The notes: generated from the letters alone by a model not told the origin. A DNA stretch of 51,565 bases from Mycogone perniciosa (GCA_025331125.1 JAOALB010000017.1:1-51565); one strand, 5' to 3'. Counted from the first letter of the stretch, positions 11,105-21,003 are shown. Program-made: numbers and translations.

Positions 11105-12061
11105 TTACTTCTTGGACATGCGGGAAGAGCTCCTATGCGAAGACGATTTGTGCCCAGAGGAGCTCTTGTGAGAAGAACTCTTGTGGGACGAGCTCTTATG
11201 GGAACTTTTGTGGGATGAACCCACGTGAGAAGAGCCTCTATGTGAACTCTTGTGGCCAGAGGAACTCTTGTGACTCGCATGGCTGACAGAGGGCGGATGA
11301 TCGCTCACAGAAGCAGGGAAAGGCAGAGCCCTGCCCTCACCGGCATCGTCATCCCCGTCAGACACCTCATCCAGTGGCTGTGAAAGACTCTGGGCAGATG
11401 GACTACGGAGATCCGAACCGTTAAACACAGAACCCGGAGGCTCGCCCCCAGTCAGCGTCATATACGCCTGTTGACGGTACTCTTCCTCATCAACTTCTTG
11501 CGGATATTCCACGCCCTCCCCGCGCTGGGCCCAGGCATCCAACAGCTCTCCCCTTTTCCACAGCGCCCTCTCATTCTTCCTGAGGATCGGCCTGCCCTCT
11601 TCATCCAGCACGCCCTTGAACCTCTCCCTCTGCTTCTTCGTCATGGTCTGCCAGATCAGATGCGCCGAGGGGTCGAACGTCGGGTCCTGCCTCAGCCGGT
11701 TCTCAAAGTCCATCTCTAGGGCTTCTCCCGCATTGTAGGCCGCAGTGCTGATGGCGTCCTTGTCGTACTTCTTGAGGCGGATGTAGTCGGGCCTGGGCTC
11801 TCCCTGCATGAATTCGCAGCCGACGTACATGTGGCGGAGGCGCTGCTCGGCTCGTTCTTTTTCCTTTTTGGCCTTGGCCTTGTCGGCTTTGGCTTGGTCC
11901 TTGTCGGTCCTGTGGGAGTGGTGGTCCTTGTTAGCGGATTTGGAGGAGCTGTGGTGGTGGGACTTGGAGGTGTGATGAGATTTGGAGGATTTTTGAGACT
12001 TGTCGTCTCGGCTTTTGCCCTTGTGGTCTTTCCTGCTAGGCTGGGAGACTTCGTTGCCCAT
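11105..12061 (-). CDS. Ser/His/Lys-repeat protein with myristoylation-type N terminus
   Basis: Single exon, 318 aa. The N terminus MGNEVSQ fits the N-myristoylation consensus (Gly2, Ser6). Lys/Ser/His-rich residues follow to about 75, then a Lys/Glu/Ala helix. The central part (about 77-215) is the only globular-looking section, with segments such as MYVGCEFMQGEPRPDYIRL and ALEMDFENRLRQDP. The C-terminal 60 residues are repeats of SSHKSS/GHKSS/SHRSS. Both ends are therefore basic and disordered, flanking a conserved-looking core. I do not recognise the family by name. Membrane attachment by myristate plus a polybasic patch is inferred. The start is fixed by the motif and by a G10 run upstream with no earlier in-frame ATG. 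Confidence 0.8.
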   Translation of the reverse strand: MGNEVSQPSRKDHKGKSRDDKSQKSSKSHHTSKSHHHSSSKSANKDHHSHRTDKDQAKADKAKAKKEKERAEQRLRHMYVGCEFMQGEPRPDYIRLKKYDKDAISTAAYNAGEALEMDFENRLRQDPTFDPSAHLIWQTMTKKQRERFKGVLDEEGRPILRKNERALWKRGELLDAWAQRGEGVEYPQEVDEEEYRQQAYMTLTGGEPPGSVFNGSDLRSPSAQSLSQPLDEVSDGDDDAGEGRALPFPASVSDHPPSVSHASHKSSSGHKSSHRGSSHVGSSHKSSHKSSSHKSSSHKSSSGHKSSSHRSSSRMSKK

Positions 12062-12077
12062 GTTTGCGATGTTGGCT

Positions 12078-12087
12078 GGGGGGGGGG
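12078..12087 (+). repeat. Homopolymer run of ten G
   Basis: Ten consecutive G on the plus strand lie about 17 bp upstream of the minus-strand start codon at 12061, so the run would be C10 in the leader of that mRNA. It is a likely length-variable site and a possible sequencing error spot. Confidence 0.85.
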
Positions 12088-12490
12088 TTCTCCAGGTATC
12101 TTGTGTGTGAGGTTCTCAGGGGTGTATGTGATCGCAGAAGTCAGGAGGATGAGCGAGGGGATAGTGCCATCTTATACGCTAGGTTATGTCTGTTGGAAGT
12201 GTTAACATCTTTGAACTTTCCACAGGTCATGGTCACGTTGTTGAAATGATGTAGTTTATTCAACGGGAGTAAAGTTCTGTTCTTGTCCGTGATTGAATGT
12301 GATACTTGTTTGTTCGGGGTCATGAAAGACATGAAGCCATGAACATGAGGAGTGAACGACTGTCGTTCTCCATTGAGGAGAGTATTCACTGAGGTAAAAG
12401 AAAGGCCTTTGTGGTGGTTATATGCTAGACCTGAACATCACCCTCTCCAACATAACAGGATAGGCTCTGAACACGGACACGATGGATACA

Positions 12491-12497
12491 TATATAT
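12491..12497 (+). promoter_or_regulatory. TATA-like element of the small Cys-rich gene
   Basis: TATATAT sits about 140 bp upstream of the ATG at 12634, followed by a C/T-rich leader (CCCCATTCAC, CTCTCAACCCC). The placement suits a fungal promoter; no direct proof. Confidence 0.4.
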
Positions 12498-12633
12498 GGC
12501 TTCTTCAACAACTCCCCCATTCACCTCTGCAGCTCCTTATCCACCTCTACGACATACCTGTCATTCACAAGCCCCCATTCACTACCAAGCCTTGACTCTC
12601 AACCCCTGACTCTCAACCCCAACAACCCTCACC

Positions 12634-13032
12634 ATGGTCTACATCGCCTGCTCCCTCTGCTCCTCCTCCTGCCCCTGTTACTTCACCCACTCATCCTCCT
12701 ATCTCTGCCACAACCCCCAATGCATCGCCCACACTCAAACCCGTCCCCACGACACTGTCTCCCTCCACGACAACGGCCCGCTGCGGCGAGACCCCATCAT
12801 CGTGTACTTCATCGACGCCATAGCCCCCACGACGAACAGCAGCAGAGACTATGACAAGTACCGCGTGTTTGAAGTCCCTCTTCTCTGTGTCTGTGGCGCC
12901 GGGGCGGATTGCACCATGGTGACGAGGTTGCGGTATGTAGATGAGGAGAAGGAGGTGATCGAAGTGCGGCTTGAGATGAGGGGGGAGGAGAGGACAATAA
13001 ATGTTGTGGCGAAGAAGGTTCATACTCTCTGA
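12634..13032 (+). CDS. Small Cys-rich hypothetical protein (zinc-binding-like N terminus)
   Basis: Single exon, 132 aa. The ATG has a good context (CTCACCATGG). Cysteines cluster as ACSLCSSSCPC (residues 5-15), CHNPQC (about 25-30), and later CVCGAGADC (about 86-94). This spacing resembles a metal-binding or disulfide-rich fold. Two pairs of CxxC/CxxxxC near the N terminus plus a distal CxC could form a zinc ribbon, but I know no named family for it. The C-terminal third is a strongly charged beta-like segment (EEKEVIEVRLEMRGEERT). There is no signal peptide, so it is probably intracellular. The opposite strand is also open (about 12691-13023), but its product lacks protein-like features. Confidence 0.6.
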   Translation: MVYIACSLCSSSCPCYFTHSSSYLCHNPQCIAHTQTRPHDTVSLHDNGPLRRDPIIVYFIDAIAPTTNSSRDYDKYRVFEVPLLCVCGAGADCTMVTRLRYVDEEKEVIEVRLEMRGEERTINVVAKKVHTL

Positions 13033-13802
13033 GTAAAGGTACTAACGGGCGTTTAGGGAGGAATCTATTTGTGGGAAAAGACGATATAAAAGGGAGGCCG
13101 CAGGTCAGCCAGAGTTCAGAAGCACTTGGATATAATATGCATCATGGACAAAGAAAGAGTCGGAATCGAGACACTATAGTCACTTATAGCAAACAAATCA
13201 AATTCATCGTAATCTTCTCTTTTCGGGACTCTCTCACTCTCTATTTCCAATTCTGCTTCTTTTATCCTACAGATGCCGCGCTTCTCCGTCGATCCGCCTC
13301 ATTTACATGACCGCAAGAAAAATGAGATAAAAAAGAGACAATCAGAAAAACGTATCTTCTTTCATCTTCATCCCATATGGTCAAGCATTTCCGATGAGAT
13401 AACCAAAAACAATGTGTTAATAAAAACAACCGGCGCGCGCAAGGGAATGGACCACCAACTCCTTTTTCTCTCAAAATTCTGCAACAGTCCGCGATATACA
13501 GCAAAGAAATTTTTGGGTGCAAGTGGAAGTGTCTGAGATCAAAAACCGTCCGAAATGGCTCGCCTGATCAGAAGGGGTATTATCATTATCTACTAAAAGC
13601 GACGTAGGGGAATGCTCGATCAGTCCATCAAAAAAGAAAGAGCAAAAAAAGGCTCGTTGGACTGCGCTGCGGTGCCAATAATACACAGACAAAATAATGA
13701 GGCCAAACCGAAAATAGAATAAATGAATGAAGAGAAGGATAATTTTGATGTACCGTAATGCCCAAAAGGTTCGGCCCCATTCCAACAAGGGAGGCAAATT
13801 CT
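13033..13802. other. Intergenic between convergent genes
   Basis: This is AT-rich, with several A-runs (AAAAATGAGATAAAAAAG near 13318). It contains the 3' regions of the Cys-rich gene and of the C2H2 regulator. The open frames found here (up to about 110 codons) overlap one another on opposite strands and lack splice context. Confidence 0.5.
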
Positions 13803-15989
13803 TCATGAAGTGACACGTGGATCAGTGTAATACTGAGACATGCCCCAATCAGCTTGCGTCCCTTGATTGGATTGTTGTTGTTGATGCGACTGTGACGTGT
13901 CAAGTAATGTTGAACTGGCGATGCTCTCCCAATCCTCAAAAATGACAGGCGCAGGAGAATATTCAAAGTCCATCAGGCCTTCTGCCACGCCATGCCCATG
14001 CGATTGTGGCACCGGCGGCAGCTCCCGTTTGTCCAGATACGACTGCGACGGCACAAGGGGAGAGTGTGTGACCGTCATGGGCGATTGAGTTGACGATTCC
14101 GATGACGACGGCTGCACTGACGCATATGCTTGAGACGGGACAAACGCGGCCGAGTTTCGGTAAGGAGAGGAACTGAAAGGGCTCGGCGTGCCAGAGACGG
14201 GCGAGGAGAGCATCTGCTGTGGTGGTGCTTGCGATGGCAGAGGCGCAAAGGACATGCGAGGGTCGGGATGTTGTTGATATGGAGGCGGCGGGCCCATGGC
14301 GCTGTGGGTGAATTGTTGCGACGGCACAGGTGATGGGTTCGGGAAGACGATATCGGATAGGTCGTACGCAATGCCGGCGATCCACTGGGCTTGGGCTTCG
14401 TCGCCCGAGAAAAACTCCAGCAGGTCCTGCAGCTGGCCTTGACTCTCCTTTTCCAGGAAGCCCTGGGCACGCCCCGTCTTGCTCGGGTGCCAGCTGAACT
14501 GGGGTCGGCGACCGCCATATTCAGACTGTTTGCTGGCCACAATGGTGTCCCAGGCGCCATGGATAAGAGGCTGGCGGAGGAGACCATAAATGACCCTCGA
14601 ATGCATCCAGTCGCTCTTGGTCATACCAGACTCGAAGTGCCTCGCCACATGCTCAACGTGTCGCTCACGGGCGGGGTGCAAGGCCGAGCAGAATCCACAG
14701 GCCCAGTATTTGCGCTTGCACAGGAACTTGACCACCTTTTCGGCGTGGGGACAGGTCTTGCAGCCGTGGCATTGCTTGTGGTGCTGGTTGAACGAGTTGG
14801 AGCCCCAGAAGCTGCGGTTGCAGCCCGGCTCGGGACAGGGATACTTCCTCCAACGCTCATGGAATTCATCCTCGTGGCGCTTCCAGTCGTACTTGCGCTT
14901 GAAACTCGTCTCGCAGGAGGTGCACCAGTAAATATTCTGCCGGTTAGCGGCCGCTGCAGCCTGCGAGTTCCCGATGAGGGGTGCGCCACCTGCAGGCGTC
15001 ATCGGCGGCATGGGCAAGGGCGCTTGAGTTCGAGATGACGACGTGGATTGCCATGACATGGACGACTGAGCCGAGTTGACAGACCAGAGCGACGCATGAC
15101 CAGACGATCCCGAACTGGTGGAAGAAACAGATATCCGAGGGCGATGATGGTTAAGGAACGACATTGTGGGCGTCATCAAGATGGATGGGTCGTGAGAGGG
15201 CGTTACAGGGACGGCCTGAGGAAGCGGTGCTGGCGGTCCAGACATTGAGGTGGGCGTCTGGGGCAGAATCGCGGCCCAGGCTCTCGATACATCCTCAGCA
15301 AAAGACGGTTCCGACTTGATGAGGGTGACGGTTGGAGTTGTGGTGGCTGCGGGAGACGAGTTTGTGGTCGAGTTGTGGATGGGGGTGGGAGAGGTAGTCG
15401 CAGGCGAGGTCGGCGAGACGGAGGAGAGAGGAGAGCTGTGAGTAATGGTCGGGACTGGCGGAGGAGCGCACTGCGGAGGACGCGGAGGCGGCGGCGGCGG
15501 TTGCAGAGGGGGGGCGAGTGTCGGGCCCTGGGAGTGAGACAGAGGTCGAGACGGAGACTGCTGAAGATGGGATTGGGCCTGCGAGGCAGGGTGAGCGAGC
15601 AATGGCGAGGGGAGAGGCGTGGAAGCGGCCGAAGTGGTGGGCGATGCGGAGGGAGCGAGCGTATGAGCGAGAGACGGTTGGCCGGGAAAGGTGAGCTGTA
15701 GCGACAGATTGTCGTCGTCAACCCATTGGTGGAGGAGATCCTTGGACAGGCCGGAATCGATCAGCACCTGGAGGTTCTTGCGAGCCTCGGCCAGAACATC
15801 TTGGGCCGTTGAGGAGTCGATCTGCTGCTGTTGCTGCTGTTGCTGCTGTTGGAGCTGTTGCTGTTGCTGTTGCTGAAGCTGGAGTTGTTGTCGAAGCTGC
15901 TGCTGCGATTGCGATGGCGGTTGCGACGACAGTCGAGACTGGGCCAGTTGATGGAACGAGCGACTATGATGATTCGGGTCCATTGGCAA
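13803..15989 (-). CDS. C2H2 zinc-finger transcription factor with poly-Gln tract
   Basis: Single exon, 728 aa. The N terminus is Gln-rich (an interrupted poly-Q tract at about residues 29-56) and runs into a short conserved-looking block (about 62-105, containing VLIDSGLSKDLLHQWVDD). A long Pro/Ser/Thr-rich region follows. Around residues 350-460 three C2H2-type fingers are visible: CTSC...H-x4-H, CPEPGC...H-x4-H and CGFC...H-x3-H, separated by a Lys-rich insert. A conserved helical block (WMHSRVIYGLLRQPLIHGAW) follows. The C-terminal 220 residues are Pro/Ser/Gln-rich, as in activation domains. It is presumably a nuclear DNA-binding regulator; targets are unknown. Its start faces the 6.8 kb repeat-rich region, an unusually large upstream space typical of developmentally controlled regulators. 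Confidence 0.85.
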   Translation of the reverse strand: MPMDPNHHSRSFHQLAQSRLSSQPPSQSQQQLRQQLQLQQQQQQQLQQQQQQQQQQIDSSTAQDVLAEARKNLQVLIDSGLSKDLLHQWVDDDNLSLQLTFPGQPSLAHTLAPSASPTTSAASTPLPSPLLAHPASQAQSHLQQSPSRPLSHSQGPTLAPPLQPPPPPPRPPQCAPPPVPTITHSSPLSSVSPTSPATTSPTPIHNSTTNSSPAATTTPTVTLIKSEPSFAEDVSRAWAAILPQTPTSMSGPPAPLPQAVPVTPSHDPSILMTPTMSFLNHHRPRISVSSTSSGSSGHASLWSVNSAQSSMSWQSTSSSRTQAPLPMPPMTPAGGAPLIGNSQAAAAANRQNIYWCTSCETSFKRKYDWKRHEDEFHERWRKYPCPEPGCNRSFWGSNSFNQHHKQCHGCKTCPHAEKVVKFLCKRKYWACGFCSALHPARERHVEHVARHFESGMTKSDWMHSRVIYGLLRQPLIHGAWDTIVASKQSEYGGRRPQFSWHPSKTGRAQGFLEKESQGQLQDLLEFFSGDEAQAQWIAGIAYDLSDIVFPNPSPVPSQQFTHSAMGPPPPYQQHPDPRMSFAPLPSQAPPQQMLSSPVSGTPSPFSSSPYRNSAAFVPSQAYASVQPSSSESSTQSPMTVTHSPLVPSQSYLDKRELPPVPQSHGHGVAEGLMDFEYSPAPVIFEDWESIASSTLLDTSQSHQQQQSNQGTQADWGMSQYYTDPRVTS
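15828..15905 (-). repeat. CAG/CAA-type repeat encoding poly-Gln
   Basis: On the plus strand this reads as TGCTGT/TGTTGC triplets (CTGCTGTTGCTGCTG). It encodes the interrupted Gln run of the C2H2 regulator. The mix of CAG, CAA and CTG (Leu) codons means the repeat is impure. Confidence 0.85.
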
Positions 15990-16256
15990 AACCTCACATC
16001 GAGAGGCTGAGGACGACGATTGGTGAGTGTTGTTGACGGTTGGTTAAACGAGCGGAGGGGTTTATTCTGTTGTTGTTTTTTTGGTTGTCTATTTCCAATT
16101 CCTTTTTTTTTCTTTCCCTTTCGGACGACGAAACGATGACGGACGCGCACGATGACAACGCACGACAGCGAGTAGGAAGAGGAAAAAAGGAAAAAAAGAA
16201 ACGGCAAGAAAAGGGGAGGGCAAAGAGCAACAAGAGGGGGAGGAAAGAAGCAAGCG

Positions 16257-16345
16257 AGTGTGAGTGTGAGTGTGAGAGCGAGAGCGAAAGATGTGAGAGA
16301 GAGGTGAGAGAGGTGAGGGTGAGGGTGAGAATGGTGAGAAAGAGT
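16257..16345 (+). repeat. GTGAGT/GAGAGC purine-rich repeat
   Basis: Imperfect hexamer units (GTGAGT, GAGAGC, GGTGAG) run for about 85 bp just upstream of the C2H2 regulator's leader. Confidence 0.8.
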
Positions 16346-16393
16346 ACGGAGCACTGCTACCTAGTACTACTTGCGAGTAGCAGTAGCAAGCAG

Positions 16394-16430
16394 TACGGAG
16401 TAGCAGTAGCAGTAGTAGTAGTACTCCGTA
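16394..16430 (+). repeat. Inverted repeat: TACGGAGTA - loop - TACTCCGTA
   Basis: TACGGAGTA (16394-16402) and its exact reverse complement TACTCCGTA (16422-16430) flank a 19-nt GCAGTA-type loop. The 9-bp arms could form a hairpin in DNA or RNA. Confidence 0.85.
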
Positions 16431-17079
16431 GCACTCACTGCTCGTATGTATGTACTGGCGCTGAGATTGGGAGGTGAGGCTAGGTTCGGTTCGGGTGCTC
16501 TAAGAGGTGTGTGTGGCGGCGGAGCGAAGTACCAGAGACGAGGGGGTGAGTAGCAGGTAAAGTGGTGTGAGAGCCAGGCTAGTACCGAGTTGGAGACACT
16601 AGCAGTTGGAGGCCCAGAGTGCCCAGAGCTGGCAGCCAGCGAGAAAAAGCTCCGTATGGCTTAGCGGGCTTGCTGCCATGTTAGGCACGGAGCAGATACG
16701 GAGCAAGCTGCTGGGCTGATGCGTGCGATGGATTTGCTTGTCGCTGCTTGATTGAGGAGACGGTACGGGGGGGCCAGGTACCGGTACTTGGCCTCGGCGA
16801 CAGAGCGAGCGGGCTAAGAGACAGCCAGAAGTTGCCCAAACGGCTGGCTGACTCTTAGTCGTTTGGTTATGGAAGAGAGTATTAGAGCGTCTGCAGGCCA
16901 GCCGGTCAGCCAGGTAGCCAGCCCATTCATTCATCGAGCCATTGGGGAACCATTGGGCCTAGGCCATGGGGGAGAGCCATGGGCACGAGGTCCCCGATTT
17001 GTTGATTCTCTTTTTTCCACGGCTATGGTTACTGCTATACTGCTAAGAGCTTGGGTCTGGTGCCAGGTACGGCTACTGC

Positions 17080-17095
17080 TACGGAGTACGGAGTA
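17080..17095 (+). repeat. Tandem overlapping TACGGAGTA pair
   Basis: Two copies of TACGGAGTA overlap by two bases (17080-17088 and 17087-17095). About 60 bp downstream a cluster in the other orientation reads CTCCGTACTCCGTACTCGT (17153-17171). Confidence 0.85.
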
Positions 17096-17490
17096 CTACT
17101 CCTACTATTACGAGCATATACATTACATTGCTGGGTGTCGGACGGGAGAGTGCTCCGTACTCCGTACTCGTACTCCGTCTACTAGGTACTAGGTAGTATT
17201 AGCAATGTAGCAAGCGGTAGCAGGAACAATAAATCCCCATCCCATCCCATCCTAAAATACTCCGTATTCTTTATTAATAATATGATATGGATGGATACCG
17301 GCAAAAGGCCGCTAGCAGCAGAAACAGCTGTTGTTTTCGCTCTGCTAATAATATCTATGTCATTGCTGGTGCTGTTTTGGCCCGCTAGCTTGAGAGTAGT
17401 GCCGTGTCGACCCAGCCCCAGGGCCAAGGATGGCAATAAAATAATACTAATAAATCATGGTCATCTTGATGATTTTGTTACTCATCATGA

Positions 17491-17532
17491 GCCTTGTCTT
17501 GCCTTGTCTTGCCTTGCCTTGCCTTGCCTTGC
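17491..17532 (+). repeat. CTTGY pentanucleotide array
   Basis: Tandem CTTGT/CTTGC units, about eight copies. The same unit recurs as a longer array at 19866-19980. Confidence 0.85.
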
Positions 17533-17585
17533 TGCTTGCTTCATTGCACATACGAGGTATTGGGTGTCTTGCGCGATGCTGTAAA

Positions 17586-17648
17586 ACTCCGTACTCCGTA
17601 CTTTTACTGCTACTCCTACTCCTACTCCGACTCCGCCTCCGCCTCCGC
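17586..17648 (+). repeat. CTCCGTA/CTCCTA/CTCCGC hexamer tract
   Basis: CTCCGTACTCCGTA is followed by CTCCTA and then CTCCGC units in succession. This shows the palindromic word grading into a hexanucleotide microsatellite. Confidence 0.8.
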
Positions 17649-18292
17649 ATAGGGCTCGCTCGTATGTTAATACTAAATGTAGAAGTGCTAATTCCAGGCA
17701 TTCATGAGGAATACTGCTCCCTCTCCTCTCGCTCTCTCACATGGTGCTGATGCGGATGCCGGATATTGCTGCTGCTGGTTCGTGATGCCGTGTTACCAAC
17801 CTCACACAACTTGTCCACACATGTTTGCGTAGCACGGAACACCACTCTGTCTGTATCAAGTACAGTACCCATCCCTGCTCCGCCATAATTACGTCTTCTT
17901 CCCCCTCATCATCATTGTCCTATTAAGGAAAACCTGTAGCCTACTCTTACAGAGACACAGTGAAGCATCTCGCAAGGCCGTCGAACCTCGGGCTTTGGCG
18001 CCAGGCCGACCAGTCATCACGGACTCGATGAAAAGGGCCCCCCCCCGGCCCGGTGGTGGACCCTCGCTCACTCTGGCTGGGGGCCTGGGCTTGGCTGGAG
18101 TCGCCGAACAATCTGCAAAGGCGCAACATGACTGGCTGGGAGGGGTGACACCAGGGGTCTTGTCCAGGGGTTTGTTGAGCAGGACAGGGGTCGCAGCAAT
18201 GTGCGTGTACTTGTAAGAGGGGAGCTAGTCACTACGCCTAAGACCCAGAGAGGCCAAGAGAGATGGCGAGCATACGAAGTGAGCCCAAGGAA

Positions 18293-18352
18293 CAAACGAA
18301 CAAGGAACAAGGGACAAGGACAAGGGATAAGGGACAAGGGGCGACAAAGGCA
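18293..18352 (+). repeat. ACAAGG hexamer-like array
   Basis: Imperfect units AACAAGG, GACAAGG and GATAAGG, the reverse-complement sense of the CTTGT unit found nearby (CCTTGT). Confidence 0.8.
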
Positions 18353-18542
18353 CAAATGCACAAAGGAGGGTCCCCTTGTCTGGCGCGCCGCGTGCGCGTC
18401 ATTGACCAACGAAAAACGAAAGCGGGCGGCCGTTGGGTTCCTGTTCCTTGCATCTTGCATCTTGTCTTGGGGGCTTGGAAGCGTGGGCTTGAGCAAGCAT
18501 GATGCTGTTTGTTGTTGGTCCGTCTGCCTGCCTGTCTGTCTG

Positions 18543-18572
18543 TCTCCAGTGTCTCCAGTGTCTCCAGTGTCT
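18543..18572 (+). repeat. Nine-base tandem repeat TCTCCAGTG x3
   Basis: Three perfect consecutive copies of TCTCCAGTG, preceded by a GTCT repeat (CTGTCTGTCTGTCTC). Confidence 0.88.
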
Positions 18573-19710
18573 CGGCTTCGCGATCGTTGTTATTATGGCG
18601 CTCCTATTATAGAGCACAGCTGCACAGCCGTTACGGAATACGGAGTGCATGCTCCGTAATAGGACATGTACCTATGCATGTATCCATTGATTGAATTGAA
18701 CCAACCGGTGTTTTCCATTTCCATCCATCAGACGATTCTTTTGTTTTGTCAGTGCGTTTTTTTGGTCTGCAGACGCGGCATCTATTATCTATCTATCACT
18801 TTTCACCATCAGTTTCTCCGTATTAACTGTTTGATTGTTTATGAGCAGCGCCCTTCGGCAAATACTACTCAATTGCACTAGCCCAACGTGGTCCCCTATT
18901 TCTCTACTACTACTCTACTACTCCGTACTCTAGTTTGTACTCTATTCCGTACACTGTTCTCCATTATCCATACTCCATACATATGGAGAACGGAGTAGTA
19001 GTAGTACTTCTCGTACGCATGAAATGTTTTCGGGATTTGCCATTGGGCTTTGTATGCGTCCATTAACATGGAGGCTAATAATATCTGCCTCCACTCTCGT
19101 TTACATGTCGAGATCTAAAATTAACCATGTTAGCAGGATTAGGCATCTCCGGCATAATATTTATGTTATCGTTTTCTTATTAAACCGTCCCGTGTCACGT
19201 CAATTCTGACAAACATTGCCTCTGGCTGGGCTGGATACACTTACACGTGCTCAAACATTCAACCACCTCGGATTAAACACAACACACTCGTACGCAGTAC
19301 TCCGTACATCAACATCAATAATATCTTACCTATATTTAATAGATTGAAAGGACTGTGTATGGAGCACGGAGATGGACGCGAAACAAACAAATAATTCCAT
19401 CAATGGCAATCCCTATCCAGCCACACATCATCGACCACACGCCCAGCGTTTCGAAACAGTCCGTTGATCCGTCCTGTTACTTACTGGGGGGCCACGCGCT
19501 CTCGACTTTGCACGTGTCCAATGAGATGGCATCAATTCCCAATGTTTTATCCAATGCTAATTAGTACTCCGTCTCCGTAGATACAAAAAAGAACATAACA
19601 CGGACGACCAAAAAGTCGCTCAGCTCAGCGCACCGCATCGCACCGCACCGCAGCACATGGTGTCGCAGATCGATGGAGAAACCTTGCCTGTGAGTGCGAC
19701 TGTGTGTGTA

Positions 19711-19720
19711 TGTGTGTATA

Positions 19721-19758
<38 letters not shown>

Positions 19759-19780
19759 TGTGTGTGTGTCTGTGTGTGTG
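19711..19780 (+). repeat. GT dinucleotide microsatellite
   Basis: About 70 bp of alternating TG/GT with few interruptions (TA or TC steps). It is capable of Z-DNA and very likely length-variable. Confidence 0.9.
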
Positions 19781-19865
19781 AGCTGTGCAATGAATCAGTC
19801 AGTCGGTTTCTGAAACTAAATTATTGGATTGATTGATCTTGGATTTTGCTGTTTTTTGCAATTTT

Positions 19866-19980
19866 TGTCTTGTCTTGTCATGTCTTGTCATGCATGCCTT
19901 GCCTTGTCTTGTCTTGTCTTGTCTTGTCTTGTCTTGTCTTGCCTTGTCTTGCCTGGCCTTGCCTTGTCTTGTCTTGTCTC
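19866..19980 (+). repeat. Long CTTGT/CTTGC pentanucleotide array
   Basis: Roughly twenty tandem pentamers, mostly CTTGT with some CTTGC and a few CATGT variants. The array is open in all three forward frames, which produces illusory Cys/Leu/Ser-rich reading frames. Confidence 0.9.
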
Positions 19981-20045
19981 GTTTTGTCATGTCTCATGTC
20001 TCATCTCTCTCTCAAACTGCTCCACAAGGCTAATCTACCATCATC

Positions 20046-20068
20046 TACGGAGTACGGAGTACTCCGTA
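20046..20068 (+). repeat. TACGGAG-TACGGAGTACTCCGTA palindrome
   Basis: A 16-bp perfect palindrome TACGGAGTACTCCGTA (20053-20068) is preceded by one further direct TACGGAG unit. Confidence 0.92.
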
Positions 20069-20591
20069 ATAATGTCAAGACCCTGATTGATTATTGGCAG
20101 TAAGGAGAAGAAAAAACCTTGTGTTTGACGCTCCAGGGCATCGTCTCGTATATAAAAATGACGTCCTCTGACGCCCTCATTTATCCAACACAATGGATTA
20201 GGGTACTGCAATTACTGGGACATGGGATGGACGGGTTGATAGTACTACTACGAAGTACTACTACTACCATTAAACCATGATGCTACAAAGTACTACTACT
20301 ACAAGGACTACTACTACTACTATCATGGGATCAGAACGGACCCTTCTCCATCTGCAGCGCGCGCACGGCGTCTTGGATAGATTGATTTGCTTGATAAATA
20401 GCCAGTCAGCATTCGTGATTTTGCGAGCCTCGTTTTCTGCCACCAAGACCATCATCATCAGAGCAATTAGGCCGGATTAGTACGAAGTGTTAATATTAAT
20501 ATTAACCATCATCACGATTCAGAAGCAGCCCTAATATTAGGCATTGGACACTCCTCTGCCACTCTGCCGCGCTAATCTTGCTTGGTCCTTA

Positions 20592-20616
20592 TTCCTGTTC
20601 CTGTTCCTGTTCCTGG
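20592..20616 (+). repeat. TTCCTG hexamer repeat x4
   Basis: Four tandem TTCCTG units with no interruption. Confidence 0.88.
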
Positions 20617-20984
20617 ACGAATCCATCCTGATTCTTGGATGCCTGCCTGCGCGCCAATCTAATAATAATGCCTGTCTTGTCCTGTCCTGTCTGGTCTGGT
20701 GCCTGACTAGCAAAAACCTCCCGGCTCCCGTCTTACCCTCCTTCACGATGCCGCAATCCCCAAAAAATCTCCCCTGCATAAAACCGAGCATGGCCCAGAC
20801 GAGCATAATATTCCGTACTCCATCTCGTAGTAATACATACTAGTCCATCCTTTTCCGTGATCCATCCATCCATCTTCCTCAGGGTATGATCCAACAAGAT
20901 TCCAGAAATTCTCCATTCTCTCCTCGGTATAACCGACCCGGCATCTTGCCTCCCCCTTTATTCCTACTAGTACTACGGAGTACC

Positions 20985-21003
20985 GACAGACAGACAGACA
21001 GAC
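20985..21003 (+). repeat. GACA tetranucleotide repeat
   Basis: Four or more GACA units directly follow a TACGGAGTA copy. Confidence 0.85.

Noticed and set aside
14391..15038. 215-codon plus-strand frame inside the C2H2 regulator
   Set aside because: It is antisense to the zinc-finger region, a mirror of its GC-rich codon use.
16040..16477. 145-codon plus-strand frame beside the regulator
   Set aside because: It consists of a T-rich leader and GTGAGT repeat, giving Cys/Glu/Arg repeats with no real composition.
17947..18010. Possible second tRNA on the minus strand (GGTTCGAC word)
   Set aside because: The flanking bases do not form a T stem and no acceptor stem or A box could be found.
18068..18496. 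142-codon minus-strand frame in the desert
   Set aside because: It is driven by ACAAGG and C-rich repeats; no splice partner or domain.
19829..20103. Three overlapping Cys/Leu/Ser-rich frames
   Set aside because: They are all readings of the CTTGT pentamer array; simultaneous opening of three frames shows the absence of stops in the repeat, not coding.
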